A stretch of 64,000 bases of DNA from Siphonodentalium dalli (GCA_032622095.1 CP136068.1:111673546-111737545), one strand, 5' to 3'; shown: positions 45,468 to 58,158, counted from the stretch's first letter. Translations and numbers: made by a program. The notes: generated from the letters alone by a model not told the origin.

Positions 45468-46278
45468 GACCCCATGATATTTTACAGTAGTTACCTTTAA
45501 TCTGTCATGACCAACACCTTCCCTTTGCTCCACGTGTACTGCTAAAAAATATAGGGAAACAAGATAAAGTATATAATTGGTCACATAAAATGTCATATGA
45601 TTTTCATTTCTGAGACAAATCTAGGTTCCGGAAAAGATTATCGTCACTGCATGAGAACGTTTGTTACGAGTAGTGAAACATGTGACCAGAGTACAAACTG
45701 TGCATAAACCTGCTCCTACCTGCGACAATTCACACAATTTACTCTTTGGATGAATGATTAGTGGGTTAAATATAGTGGCTGTACATTTACAATAATCTTG
45801 TTGTAGGGTTTTCTATTGTGACATGTCGAACAGAAAAAAGTTAACTTTAGAGCCAAATGCAAACTTATTCATCCAAAAGTGCAGAACAAGACCGCGTGTG
45901 GTACTATCTTACTATAATGGCGATCATAGGAACCTGGTGCATATCAGTCAAAATGGCCGGCATAATGGACGCCATCGTACAAAGATATACCACTATCTCC
46001 CGGACTATATATGACACGAGTGTAGCTAGAGTAGAAATTCATTGTATGATATAGACACTTTAGCTCGCCGATATAATACTTCCAGTCATTCTCGTCTATA
46101 TATACCACCAGCAGAATCAAAAGGAGAGCAAACTTAACATAATCAATTGGACTTATTGTTTAATACCCTGTCCAATACAATCATTTCATGTATTTATAAT
46201 ATTATATGTTGCTTTTTGTTTGAATTTGTGATATATATCAGTACCCTTTTTATGATTTGGAAATAAATATATATTTAA

Positions 46279-46671
46279 CCCTTTACCCAACAAACCGGCC
46301 AAAACCGGCCAAATAAAGCTTCAACAGCCTAAAATATCTTCGGTCTGTCTCAATAGAACCATACAAATATGGATATCATTGGAACCGGCTCCTTGACCAC
46401 ATTGTGATAGTTACAGCTATGCCCTGTGCCAATGCATTCTCTTATATATGCGAGTCGACCATAGGTCGCCTCGCATATATAAGAGAATGCATTGGCTTAA
46501 ACAAAATCTTTTTTTTAACACTTTTTACCATTTTTTCTTACATTCTTTAACAATTTTATAATTTTTAATGTGTTAAGCCAATGCATTCTCTTATATATGC
46601 GAGGCGACCTATGGTCGACTCGCATATATAAGAGAATGCATTGGCACAGGGCCCTTCTGTTGGGTAAAGGG
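46279..46671. mobile_element. MITE family A, complete copy with TTAA target duplication
   Basis: The terminal inverted repeats CCCTTTACCCAACA and TGTTGGGTAAAGGG are perfect. They are flanked by TTAA at 46275-46278 and 46672-46675. Two palindromes of about 62 bp (CAATGCATTCTCTTATATAT arms) lie inside, inverted to each other. TTAA targets and CCC ends are the hallmark of piggyBac-class elements. It is 393 bp with no transposase. Confidence 0.85.
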
Positions 46672-46724
46672 TTAAACAATGTCGCACTTATCGATCTATA
46701 TATTGATCACCAGTCCAAAGTTTC

Positions 46725-47255
46725 CGGATCATAACTTTAGTTATAGTTAACTGACCGATTGTTTGCAAATTTGGTATAATATGGACTGCTGACATGAAAA
46801 TACATGTAAAGTTCCAGTTTGAGCAATCAAATTTTACCCGAGTTATAGCCCTTGTCGATTTAGAATTCGCCGATTATTTTGGATTCCGGATGATAACATT
46901 AAATTCAGTTTGGTCTGATGTTTTCAAATATTATATGTGGATTTTGACAAATGAAAATACAGATCAAGTGTGAATATGGATGTGATATGCCAATATTTTT
47001 ACGAGAGTTATGGTCCTTGTCGACTTATTCTTTGCCGATTATTTTGGTTTCCGGGTGACAACTTCAGTTATTGTTATTGCATAGTTTTCAAATTGGGTAT
47101 CTGGCTTACTAGCATGAAAATATACATGGATGTCATGTTTGAATATGGGTGCTGTCCGCGCATATTAACCGAGGTCATGGTCCTTGTTGACTTAGACATT
47201 GCTGACTATTTTGTTGCCAAATATGATAACTTGAATACTATTTGACAGAATTTCA
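46725..47255 (+). repeat. Three diverged tandem units of about 165 bp
   Basis: The blocks GGATSATAACWTTA, TTTTCAAAT, AGCATGAAAATA and TGGTCCTTGTYGACTTA recur near 46728, 46886 and 47053. It is located just beyond exon 2 of gene 2. Confidence 0.6.
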
Positions 47256-47410
47256 TAGAATTTGAATTAACTGATTTATGTGTTAACATGGACAGTTGGA
47301 AGCAAAGTTTCACCCACCGTGTAGTGCCATAATGTAGTTGTTCGCTTCTAAAAAGGCAGCGTAAAAAACACCTTTTGCGGGGGGACGTTTGGCCAAACTG
47401 ACTTTTATAC

Positions 47411-47591
47411 CTTCTATTTCTTCCTCAATTTCCACTGGTCTGAGTTGACATTCGGTATTCGTGAGTATGTTAGCGACGTGTTCAAATCCCGACTTTCTCA
47501 GAACTGTCAGAAATTTATCATAGGCATCCGCACCCCTCTTTGGCAGCAGCTCTAGCATGCACCGGACTTTCCTTGCGTCAGTTGTCTCAGC
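47411..47591 (-). CDS. Gene 2 exon 2: C-terminal half of CARD domain
   Basis: It reads AETTDARKV, then LELLPKRGADAYDKFLTVL and EHVANILTNTE, an even better CARD match than gene 1. An acceptor TTTTTTTGTACAG precedes it (phase 0). A donor at 47410 (GAAG/GTATAA) sits exactly where gene 1 has GTATGA, again phase 1. The frame stays open to 47310 but loses all similarity to gene 1 after the GTAT. Joining exon 1 (56312-56181) before it and exon 3 (40078) after it keeps one frame. If the intron were retained, a CARD-only protein of about 143 residues would result. Confidence 0.8.
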
Positions 47592-50500
47592 CTGTACAAA
47601 AAAATGAAACTATAGGTTAACTCATTAATTATTAAGACGATGTGCGCTTACACTAGCTATTGCATCGAAAACAGAAACATTGGCAACTATCTACAGGAAA
47701 AGTTACTTCACAGAGGATTGTTGTGAGCTCTGTTACAACCCTACCCACACTGCCCGTATGTATACCGTCCCTATATCTATCTCACGGTGGACATATTTCG
47801 GTGAATATAGACTGTGTCGTAAAGTACACCGTTGACAGTGACACTTTCTTTGGCCGGTACGGTTTTAGGAAAAATGAATTTGACCCTTCATAATCGAGCC
47901 CTCGAAATATTTCGCTATGTTCTTATGTGTTGGCACCTGGTGCATATCGTAAGGTGAACGAATTAAACTTTACGATTTTGGCAACCCCGAAAACAAAAAA
48001 ATATTGCAATTTTGGGAGAAAAAGCTCGATATTTGAGATTTTGCTCACAATACCTGTATACACAAAATTTAAGAATGAAATTGTTATTGATTATAAACAC
48101 AAGCGGATATCGCCAAACACGAATAACATCAAACGGGACAGAACCGCCGTCATTGCATTGGCCGAGAAAAGAGGAATTTTCGCCAATTTTTTTTTTACAT
48201 TTGGTATATTAAAGTACGTAACATTTTGTTTATGTTAGGAGGGACCAACCATATGGACACAATGACGCTAAACGCAACCATTCCCTCCATTAGTGCGTTA
48301 AAAGCACCATCGGGTCACACGTTGACGAACGTTTGTCAATGTCAGGCCTACGAAGGCATAATATGGCTTCTCTAGGAAATAATAAAACTCGAAAGCCAAG
48401 ATCAATGCAACAATTGCAGGAATGGGAACCTTTATTTATTGAATAAGACAGGTGCATGCCAGAGAAAATCTAAAAAAAATTGCTGTCAAACTTTTGAGAA
48501 CGTTTTTGCATATAATGATCATTACAATTCAAAATAAAAAAATGGGCCACCTTGAAAATGTCCTTGAATCCAAGATGGCCGCCAAAATCCAAAATGGCCG
48601 CCATAAGGCCAATTTTCTTATCATGTGTCGCATTGATGGTGTTGAAGTTTAGTTTCATCACCATGAAACCTTGATATATGCATGACTAAACTGTTGTCAG
48701 GTGATATCTTGATAAAAACACTAACAAACCAACCATATTGATGATGATTTTGATCCAAAATGGCCGCCATAAGACCAATTTTCCTATCATGTGTAATGTT
48801 GCTGGGACTGAAAGTTAGTCTTATCAGCATGAAACATTTATGTATGTATGTCTTAATTGTTCTTAAATGATCAGTTAATAAAATAACTAATAACTTTACC
48901 AAATTAAGGTTGGAAGTTATTTCAAAATGGCCGCCAAAATACAAAATGGCCACCATATGGTCAATTTTTCAATCATGTGTAATGTTTCTGCAACTGAAAT
49001 TAGTCTTAGCAACATGAAACATTGATGTAAGTATGTATGTATTAATAGTTCTTAGATGATGAATTAATGAAAACAAGTAATAAATTGACCACATAAAGGA
49101 TGAATGTTATTCCAAAATGGCCGACAAAATTCTAAATGGACGCCATATGGTAAATTTTCCTATCATTTGTTATGTTGCTGGGACTGAATGTTAGTCTTAG
49201 CGGCATGAAACATTGATGTATGTATGTTTTAATTTTTCTTAAATGTGAAATAATAAAATAACTAATAAATTGACCACATTAAGGATTGCCTGTGAAATGT
49301 TGCTGCGACTGGAAATTAGTCTTATCAGCGTGAAACATTGATGTTGTATGTCTAAATTGTTATTAGATGATGAATTGAAAAAAAACTAAAGGATGAATGT
49401 TATTTCAAAATGGCAGCTAAAATTCAAAACGGACGCCATATGGTCAATTGTCCTATCGTGTGTTATGTTGCTGGGACTGAAAGTTAGTCTTAGCAGCATG
49501 AAACATTGATGCATGTATGTCTTCATTGTTCTTAGATGATGAATTGATAAAAAAAACTAATAAATTGACAAAAAAAGGATGAATTTTATTTCAAAATGAC
49601 AGCTAAAATTCAAAATGGCCACCATAAGGCCAATTTTGTATGTCTAAATCGTTCTCAGATGATGAATTTAATTTAATAAAACATAATCAAATGACCGCAT
49701 TAATAATGAATAGTATTTCAAAATGGCCACCAATATCCCAAATGGGAACCATGTGGTCAATTTGTTCTAACAAGTGTAATGTTGCTGGAACTGAAAATTA
49801 GTCTTATCAGAATGCCACTTTGATGGATGTATGTCTTAATTGTTTTTGGATTATGAATCAGTAAAAAAAACTGATAAACTGGCCATATTAATGATGAAAG
49901 TTATTTCAAAATGGGCACCATAATCCAAGTTGGCCACCATAAGGCTACGTCATTGCTGCATTTGTGATTGAAAACCCATGTAATCGTGATTAAAAATACA
50001 CCAATGATGGCCACTCATACATTATGTGGAAACTAGTAAGTGACAATCTGTTGTAGAAAACATCTCGTGAACACCAATACATGGTAATACATCATGAAAT
50101 ACAATTTGTACTGACTGCATGGTCGTCATATATAAAATTATTTGACAAGTGGAATGTGGTTGTCTAAGTAATTTCATTCACTTCCATCCTATGCCATGCC
50201 AGTTATAATGAGTTTATATGTGTAGAATCAGAGAACAATCACCTCCCTTTTGGAAAAGAAACTGCTTAAGGGTATGTAAAATTCATGTATCCCATGTATT
50301 TTACATGGTCACACCAATCATTGATAGCATTAGTCTCCTGCGCGCGATCGGACAATTCCAATAGGCGAGACCAGTGAGCACTTATACGCCATTATCAAAC
50401 TAACTGCTATCAAGAAATTTCAGGCCAGTCATAAACATGTCTTCTTTCATGGATGCCGAAATCCTGTCTGATATCTGTTGCTGTTTTTCACGAGTTTTAA

Positions 50501-50992
50501 TTCATTTCGAACAGTGGATTTGAGGTCCGTCGATTTTATACTTTATTTGTTTCACGTCATTTCGTGGAAACCGGGTCATCCAAAATAAAAATAAAATGTG
50601 CAAAATTTGAAGCTCTTTTAGGAATATTGTGATGAACGATTGTTTAATGTCCCACTCACTGACTGCCAATTTGATCTCGTACAGCAAAACCCGAACGGCT
50701 CTCTAGCTCCACATTTTGGAAGCGCTATATCAATGCACATGGAGATCGACTAACTCATCCATGGTGTATGAGCGTTTGGGCACCGCAGATATCAGAACAG
50801 GTTGTCTTCGAGGAACAAAGGTTTTTTTTTATTAACAATCCAATTTTCTTATGACTGATATCTTCAGATAATTCATTTTCTGGATTCTATGTAGAAGCTG
50901 CTGACATAACGCATGTGGTTAACCTTCGTCCACCATGTTTGAGACGGCCTAATAAGCCTTTGCACTGGGTCGTGGTCATATTGGATACACAC

Positions 50993-51136
50993 AGCCCCGT
51001 TCCGTTTGTTTTTAGTGCTACAGGTCAAAGTTCTGGAGTAGCATTCCATAGATGGAGCTTTTGAATTTTCATGAATTCCAAACATGGAATGCTACTCCAG
51101 AACTTTGACATGTAGCACTAAAAATGGAACGGGGCT
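50993..51136. repeat. Palindrome of about 144 bp
   Basis: Arms of about 55 bases (AGCCCCGTTCCG, then AGTGCTACAGGTCAAAGTTC, against their complements) flank a 33-base centre. It is related to the element at 8229-8770 by the AGGTCAAAGTT core and the outer CTAATAAGCCTT. Confidence 0.75.
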
Positions 51137-51539
51137 GGATGGATGGATCCAATGAGGCTGTGAGTCAGTGATAATGCGTATTTGAACGAAGGCGTATGTC
51201 AGAAGGATCAATCTCATACTATGTCCCATGCTCTATCAATGACATTATCAGAAGTTTGCTGTTGATGGCCTCTTCAGCACGAACGAAGATGTGCTGCAAT
51301 TCAAGGGTGTCAATTATCGCCAACATTCTCTCCCTATAGGACTTGATCACACTGCCATTTTTAGGAAGAGGTATGGCGGGTAAAGTGGTGTTCTCAATGA
51401 ATATTGTCGTCATAATTGCTTTAGTCTCTGATCCAATTTGACACGAGAAAATGAAATTAAATACAAAAGATAGATAGTAATGAATTTTGAATGTACAAAA
51501 TATACATGTACAGCGAGCGCCATAATGAATATTTTCATC

Positions 51540-51617
51540 ATCACCGTGGTCATCACCAATTTCATTGTCATAATAATAATCATCGGTATCATCATCATCA
51601 TCATCATCACCACCACA
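51540..51617. repeat. ATC trinucleotide-rich tract
   Basis: Degenerate (ATC)n/(ATA)n. The 167-codon minus frame across it (51219-51722) contains an Asp/Tyr run from this tract. Its C-terminal part (YRERMLAIIDTLELQHIFVR) is not recognised, and could be a relic exon or chance. Confidence 0.8.
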
Positions 51618-52062
51618 TATAATCAATGTCGTCGCGATCTTCATCATTTCGTCATCGTAACCCTCCATGAACCAGCAGGCGACAATTCGGTAGAACTGTC
51701 TGGTATATATTTCGCTAAACATTTACTCCCCTCTGCACAAATCACCAAACTTCAATGAAGCTGTAATTTTTTTTCTGAATTTCAATGAAAAATATGGCCG
51801 CCAACAGCAATCTTTGATATTACTTTTTGCATTACTAAATCCCTCGGCTTGCCCTATACAGCCAACATTATTTTTTACATCCGATTGAGCTTCAGATGTC
51901 TCTCTTGTTTGACATCTAGTATACTAGTAACTTAAACATTTAAACTTTCCACATTCCTTATCGCTCCATTGACTGTAAGATATGACATTATCCCCTCTCC
52001 GCGTTGAGCTACAGTGTCATTGACACTTTCATTTTATTAACTCGTTGTCTAAGAACAATTAA

Positions 52063-52587
52063 AGATGGTCTATCTCTTTGTAAGCACGTGGTATATAGTT
52101 TCCATGGTATAATATATTATATATGTATTGAAGATCCACTCTTCTATCGATTAATATTGATTATATTTTGATCATGTTCTGGTATAAACTGATAATAAAC
52201 ATGTGTGATCGTTTATCTAACCACCAATAGTTACTGTTAACAGAGACCAGAAATGGCATTGTGTAATTTTGTCATAAATAAACGTTAATTAGACTCATTA
52301 TCGCATATAGATATGGAATACAACAAACAAACAATCAATCTGGGAAATTTGACGTTCGGTGCAATGGGTAAACTCGAATAATCGCTACCTGATATCATCT
52401 GAACGGTCTGTTCTAAAATAGTAACAAATGTATGTCCCATTTAATCATCGCAAAACAAATTATTACAAATAAAATCAAAATCAATTGATAGTTCTATACA
52501 TTTCCGAACAGATGTGTTATATTCATATCTATTATTTTATACCCATGAAACTATATAAAACTTGTTATATGAAGAGATAGACCATCG
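52063..52587. mobile_element. TTAA-targeting MITE, family B, copy 2
   Basis: It is 525 bp, flanked by TTAA at 52059-52062 and 52588-52591, with inverted arms AGATGGTCTATCTCTT and the complement. The flanks AAGAACAATTAA and TTAAGACATACATA together recreate the normal arm unit AAGAACAATTAAGACATACA seen at 52850 and 53212. This shows the empty site and a TTAA duplication. Confidence 0.85.
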
Positions 52588-54886
52588 TTAAGACATACAT
52601 ACATCAATATTTCATGCTGATAAGACTAAATTTCAGTTCCAACAACATAACACATGATACAAAAATTTACCATATGGTGTCCGTTTTGGATTTTGGCAGC
52701 CATTTTGAAATAACATCAATCCTTAATGTGGTCAATTTATTAGTTGTTTTTATTAATTCATCATTTGGGATTTTTGCAGCCATTTTGAAATAAAATTCAT
52801 TATTAATGTGATAATTTTTTTTAATTAATTAATAATTTAAGAACAATTAAGACATACATACATACAATTTTCATACTGATAAGACTAATTTTCAGTCACA
52901 GCAATATTACACATGTTAGGAATATTGAACATACAGCGACCATTTTGGATTTTGGCGGCCATTTCGAAATAATATTTATTATCAATGTGGTCATTTTATT
53001 AGGTTTTTTATATTAATTCACCATCTAAGAACTCTTAAAACATACATACATCAAGGTTTCATGCTGACAAGGCCAACTTTCAGTCCCAGCATTTACACAT
53101 GATAGGAACATTAAACAAATTGCGGCCATTTTGGATTTTGGTGGCCATTTTGAAATAACATTCATTATCATTGTGGTCAACTTTTTAGTTTTGTTATTAA
53201 TTCATCATGTAAGAACAATTAAGACATACACACATCACTGTTTCATGCTGCTAAGACTAACTTTCAGTCACAGCAAAATTACACATGACAGGAAAATTGG
53301 CCTTATGGTGGCCATTTTGGATGTTGGTGGCCATTTTGAACTAACATTCATCATTAATATAGTTAATTTATTAGTATCAGTTATTAATTCATCATCTAAG
53401 AACAATTAAGACGTACATACATCAATGTTTCATGCTGACAAGACTAACTTTCCGACCCAGCAACATATGCAACAATGATAGGAAAATTGGCCTTATGGCC
53501 TGTTATGGCGGCCATTTTTGATTTTGGTGGCCATTTTGAAATAACATTCATCATTAATTGTGGTTATTATATTAGTTTTGTTATCATTAATTCATCATCT
53601 AAGAATACTTAAGACGCACACACATCAATGTGTTATGCTGATAATACTATCAGTCCCAGCAACATTACACATGCTAGGAAAATTGGCCATTTTGGATTGT
53701 GGTGGCCATTTTTGATCAAAATAATCATCAATATGGTTGTTTTGTTAGTGCTTTTATCAAGTTATCATCTGACAACAGTTTAGTCATGCATATATTAAGG
53801 TTTCATGCTGATAAAACCTAAATTCAGCACCATCAATGTGATACAAGATAGGAAAATTGGCCTTATGGCAGCCATTTTGGATTTTGGCGGCGATTTTGAA
53901 ATAAATTCATCATTAATGTGGTTAGTTTTTTTTTATTAATTCATCATCTGAGAATAATTAAGATGTACATACATCAATGTTTCATGCTGATAAGACTAAC
54001 TTTCAGTCCCAGCAACATTACACATGAAAGGAAATTGGCCTTATGGTGGCCATTTTGGATTTTGGCTGCCATTTTGGATCAAAATAATCACCAATATGGT
54101 TGGTTTGTTAGTGTTTTTATCAAGTTATCATCTGACAACAATTTAGTCATGCATATATTAAGGTTTCATGCTGATAAAATCTAAATTCAGCACCATCAAT
54201 GTGATACAAGATAGGAAAATTGGCCTTATGGCAGCCATTTTGGATTTTGGCGGTCATTTTGATATAAATTCATCATTAATGTGGTTAATATATTAGTTTT
54301 TTTGAGTAATTCATCATCTAAGAATAATTATTATGTACATACGTCAATGTTTCGTGCTGATAAGACTAACTTTCAGTCCCAGCACCATTACACATGATAG
54401 GAAACTTGGCCTTATGGAGGCCATTTTGGATTTTGGCGGCCATTTTGGATCAAAATCATCATCAATATGGTTGGATTGTTAGTGTTTTTATCAGGCTATT
54501 ATCTGACAACAGTTTGGTCATGCATATATTAAGGTTTCATGCTGATAAAACCTAAATTCAACACCATCAATGTGATACAAGATAGGAAAATTGGCCTTAT
54601 GGCGGCCATCTTGGATTTTGGCAGCCATCTTGGATTCAAGGACATTTTCAAGGTGGCCCATTTTTTTATTTTGAATTGTAATGATCATTATATCCAAAAA
54701 CATTCTGAAAAGTTTGACAGCAAATATTTTTAGATTGTTCTTGACTCGCACCAGTCTATAATAGCCATTGATTATAGACGATTGGCAACAGCTAATACAA
54801 CAAGTTCACATTAACACATTTCGCAATATAATAATTTGTTTTGGAATGTTTGATACACACAATGGCTTTATACGTGAATATGTTAA

Positions 54887-55346
54887 AGATGGATTATCTC
54901 TTTAAATAACAAATTTGAAATAGTTGCGTGGGTATAAAATAATAAATATGAACTGAAGACCCCTGTCCGGAAAGGCTTCTATCAATTAATATTGATTTTA
55001 TTTCGAATATTGGGACAGTTTATGTGTCTATTTTTAGAACAGACCATTCGGGTGATACCATATAGCGATAGAGAGTCCCAGATTGGATGGTTGTATTGTT
55101 TTATTACATAGTTATAAGCGATAATGAGTATAATTAATGTGTATTTGTGATAAAATTTCTGGTCTCTGTTAACAGTAACCACTATTGTTCGTTAGCTAAA
55201 CAACCGCACCATTTAGACCCGAAAATATTCGAAATAAATGAATATTAATCGATAGAAGCATTTCCGGACAGAAGTCTTCGATTAAGATCTAATATTTTAT
55301 ACCCCGGTAACTATTTAATACATGTTTACAAAGAGATAATCCACCT
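54887..55346. mobile_element. TTAA-targeting MITE, family B, copy 3
   Basis: It is 460 bp with TTAA at 54883-54886 and 55347-55350. Compared with copy 1 it is inserted in the opposite orientation: its left arm matches the complement of the right arm of copy 1 closely (GAAGACCCCTGTCCGGAAAG). Confidence 0.8.
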
Positions 55347-55599
55347 TTAAGATTATCCGATCACCGCGAAAATGACAACTTTAGAAACAATAACGATACT
55401 TTGTCTTAACAGCATCAGTGTGCCCTAACAGCATCATAACAATGCAGCAGGACCCACCATCATAATAGCACATTAGCATGGATATACGTGTATATCATTC
55501 AACATCAACGCAAAATGTCACTGCTTTATCGGCCCGCCACTGCAGGGCGTTATAAGATTGAATCGTACTTGAAACAAATATGTTAATACGCCGGGGAAC

Positions 55600-56155
55600 G
55601 CACTGTAAAGTGGCAATAATTGTACGTACATGTTAGATAATCACATTTCTGATTCGCAAAAATGCCCTTGTAACTTAGACATTGAAGACGCCAATCACTA
55701 TATTCATGAATGCCCTTTATTTATAGATCAGAGAATTGACTTTTATCGAAATTTAAGTATTAATGGATTTCAATCATTAGAAGCAAATCATTTCTTATAT
55801 GTTGTTAAAGGTACATGTATATCAAACCACAAGTACACTTTTTCGCATTACTCAACCTTTTATAGCTAAAACAAAGCGTTTTGAACAAACCCGTGTATGA
55901 TAACATGGTAATCTCGCCATTCATCTTTCAAACTCACTTAATTCTAGGCTTTTCTTCATAACCGAGATTGGAATGCAGATGAAAACCCGGCATCCGCAGC
56001 ACACACACTCTGCACTTTTCTTTATAAACACTTTGTGCTATATCTGCTATGTATTTTTTATGTATGTTCCATGATTGTATTAGGAGAGGAGCAAGTTTGT
56101 AAGTTTTGTAACTTGTGCCCCGATCCCTATGTATATATTTTCTAGATACATTAAA
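55600..56155 (+). pseudogene. 3' end of a non-LTR retrotransposon
   Basis: The frame at 55630-55869 reads LDNHISDSQKCPCNLDIEDA, then NHYIHECPLFIDQRIDFY, the Cys-x-Cys..His..Cys motif at the C-terminus of many LINE ORF2 proteins. A 3' UTR with TAACTTGTGCCCCGATCCCT and ACATTAAAATATG follows. It is 5'-truncated and ends about 25 bp from the gene 2 exon 1 donor, inside intron 1. Confidence 0.7.
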
Positions 56156-56180
56156 ATATGTTTAAAGTAAAAGTACATAC

Positions 56181-56312
56181 ATCGATGTCTTCAATCGCCT
56201 CTTCTTGGAAAATTCCTGACGCTACTAAATAGTCTTTGATGTAGATGTAATTAAGAGTCTTAACAACATCCGGCCTACATTTAAGTAGACATTGAATGTG
56301 TATGTCGTCCAT
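56181..56312 (-). CDS. Gene 2 exon 1: start codon and N-terminal half of CARD
   Basis: This 44-codon exon begins MDDIHIQCLLKCRPDVVKTL and ends IEDID, followed by GTATGT (donor, phase 0). Helices and length equal those of gene 1 exon 1. VASGIFQEEAIEDI is a typical CARD helix 3-4 segment. An in-frame TAA lies just upstream of the ATG, and a possible acceptor CTTTTCCAG lies 16 bases upstream, both as in gene 1. Intron 1 is 8.6 kb and carries the foldback structure and several MITEs. The exon is short and easily missed, since the frame closes soon after the donor. Confidence 0.8.
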
Positions 56313-56319
56313 TGTAGTT

Positions 56320-57000
56320 TAATTATCCCTGGAAAAGATTAAGACAGACATGATTATGTTTCCAAAGCAGACGACGTGTTTGGCAATTTATTATTGTGAT
56401 TATGATTATTATTATATTTACATTTAAAAACGCATTATAAGAGAGTAAATTAGTTTCAATGCGCTTTACAATATAGCAATGCACATTGTGAGGTAATGAT
56501 GACACATAGATGTGGATACCAATCTTTAATGTATACAAACTAAGTAGCGGAATGAAGGACCCGAACGAGAGGTGATGCTCGGATAAGAACATCAAGATGA
56601 AATGTGTAAAGTAAAGCATGGTGTGCATCGGGGTGTATTTGTTCCTTATACACTATTTGGGATGAATATTAGATGAGGTATTTGGTAAAACACATCGGCA
56701 TTGGCTCTGCCGTTATGGTCATTCCCTATGACCATATTTGTGGGATCGACTTCATTGTGTGCAGGTCTAGGCTGTGATTAAGATGTGTGAGGTTTCTATA
56801 GGGAACCGAGCACTGATATTCGAGTTTGGGTTCTTACTATATGTAGCACGGGTATACTATACAATTAGTGCTATATACGAATATAATGGGGCATTGGTAG
56901 TTAGGTTGTGGGTCGTGGGTTGTTATGTCACAACATTTAGAACAAAGAGATAATGACATAGGGGGGGGGGAATAAATGATTTTGTGAGTTTAAAAAAAGA
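56320..57000. other. Upstream flank of gene 2
   Basis: The first 100 bases resemble the gene 1 flank (TCCCTGGAAAAG, then GACGACGTG and GGC.ATT, then an ATT/GAT tract). Beyond that I see no gene. A G-run is at 56961-56969. Confidence 0.5.
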
Positions 57001-58158
57001 CCAAGATAATGTAAATACTAATTTCGAACACAACGAAAGTATATCCAATCGTGAATCTATAATCTGTAATAAATTAGCGAATGGATCATAAGTATAACAG
57101 AGCTGATTTTGGTCTTGAAAGAATGGTGAGTCTTTCTGGGGAAAAAACTATATATGAATTGTCGACGAATAATACAAACAGATTGTGAATGTATGGAATT
57201 CCAATTCATAACACGTAGTCCACCATGTAGTCAGAAGTCCAGTCTGTGGTGTCAACAATTTGAAATCGGAAACAGTATCTCCTCGATAGTGATTTTGTTT
57301 GAAATGTTTAAATAGGTGTATACGCGTTCGTCCAGACATGCTGGAGGCGTGGTACCAATTAGCTTATCTAAGGAATCTTGGTCGTATAACCATGTCCAAC
57401 ATGTGATCAGATTGCTCAAAATGTAATACGTAATCTGATGTCAGAATCTGATTGATTGATTAATTGTTTATTTGCAAAGACAAGATTTAAGCTGGAACAT
57501 ATCCAACCAGATATACATACATTGTATATACAGACAATTTATACACGCAATTTATACGTTAACATTTATCATATAATATTTCCATAACAAATTCACCCTA
57601 CTATTATAACTAGACACAACACGTACAATCCATTAACAAGTACCTTGCATAATTATGGAATTTCCAATTTAGCGATGTTTCGCATTAGATAGATATACAT
57701 GTACGTTTCATCTATATCGAATAGTATCTTAACTTCTTAAGTAATCTTTTTAAATTCCAATTTAATAAATATGCTCAGTCTTTTCAGAACGCTCATGTTT
57801 TCAAGAGAAAGTAGTCCATGGAATTTATTTCGGTTCGGATTATCCCAATAATATTTTGAAATTTACAATTCGCGTAAATCTTTCAGCGCTTGTCATATCA
57901 ATGTATGCGTACATACTACACATCTGTTGGATACACGAATCGTCGTTGTGGCAAGTTACATGTAAATGATATTATAAATATTAGCCACGATTCGTGGAGT
58001 CCGAAATTAACAATTCAACATAATTGCGAATAATGTCGACAAGTCAAACTAAAACAGTGACGAAACATATGTTTTCAATGACAATTTGAAGTGTTCAATA
58101 GTGCGACATTTCCTGATGCTGATTTGGCAGTTTACTCAATAACGCGATTTCCACTTAC

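Larger units (their letters stand above)
48450..54757. mobile_element. About 6.3-kb foldback structure with tandem-unit arms
   Basis: The left arm (48450-49990) and right arm (about 52040-54757) are inverted versions of the same sequence. The outermost roughly 200 bases match closely (TGCTGTCAAACTTTT, then ATAATGATCATTACAATTCA, then CACCTTGAAAATGTCCTTGA). Inside, each arm consists of many diverged units of about 150-180 bp containing CAAAATGGCCGCCA, CCTATCATGTGTAATGTTGC and CAGCATGAAACATTGATGTA. The centre (50000-52040) is largely unique. This is the layout of a foldback element, or of two inverted satellites. No transposase is recognised. Confidence 0.65.

Noticed and set aside
51219-51722. 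A 167-codon minus frame in the centre of the foldback structure
   Set aside because: Half of it is a trinucleotide tract; the rest matches nothing I know. It may be a relic exon, but this cannot be supported.
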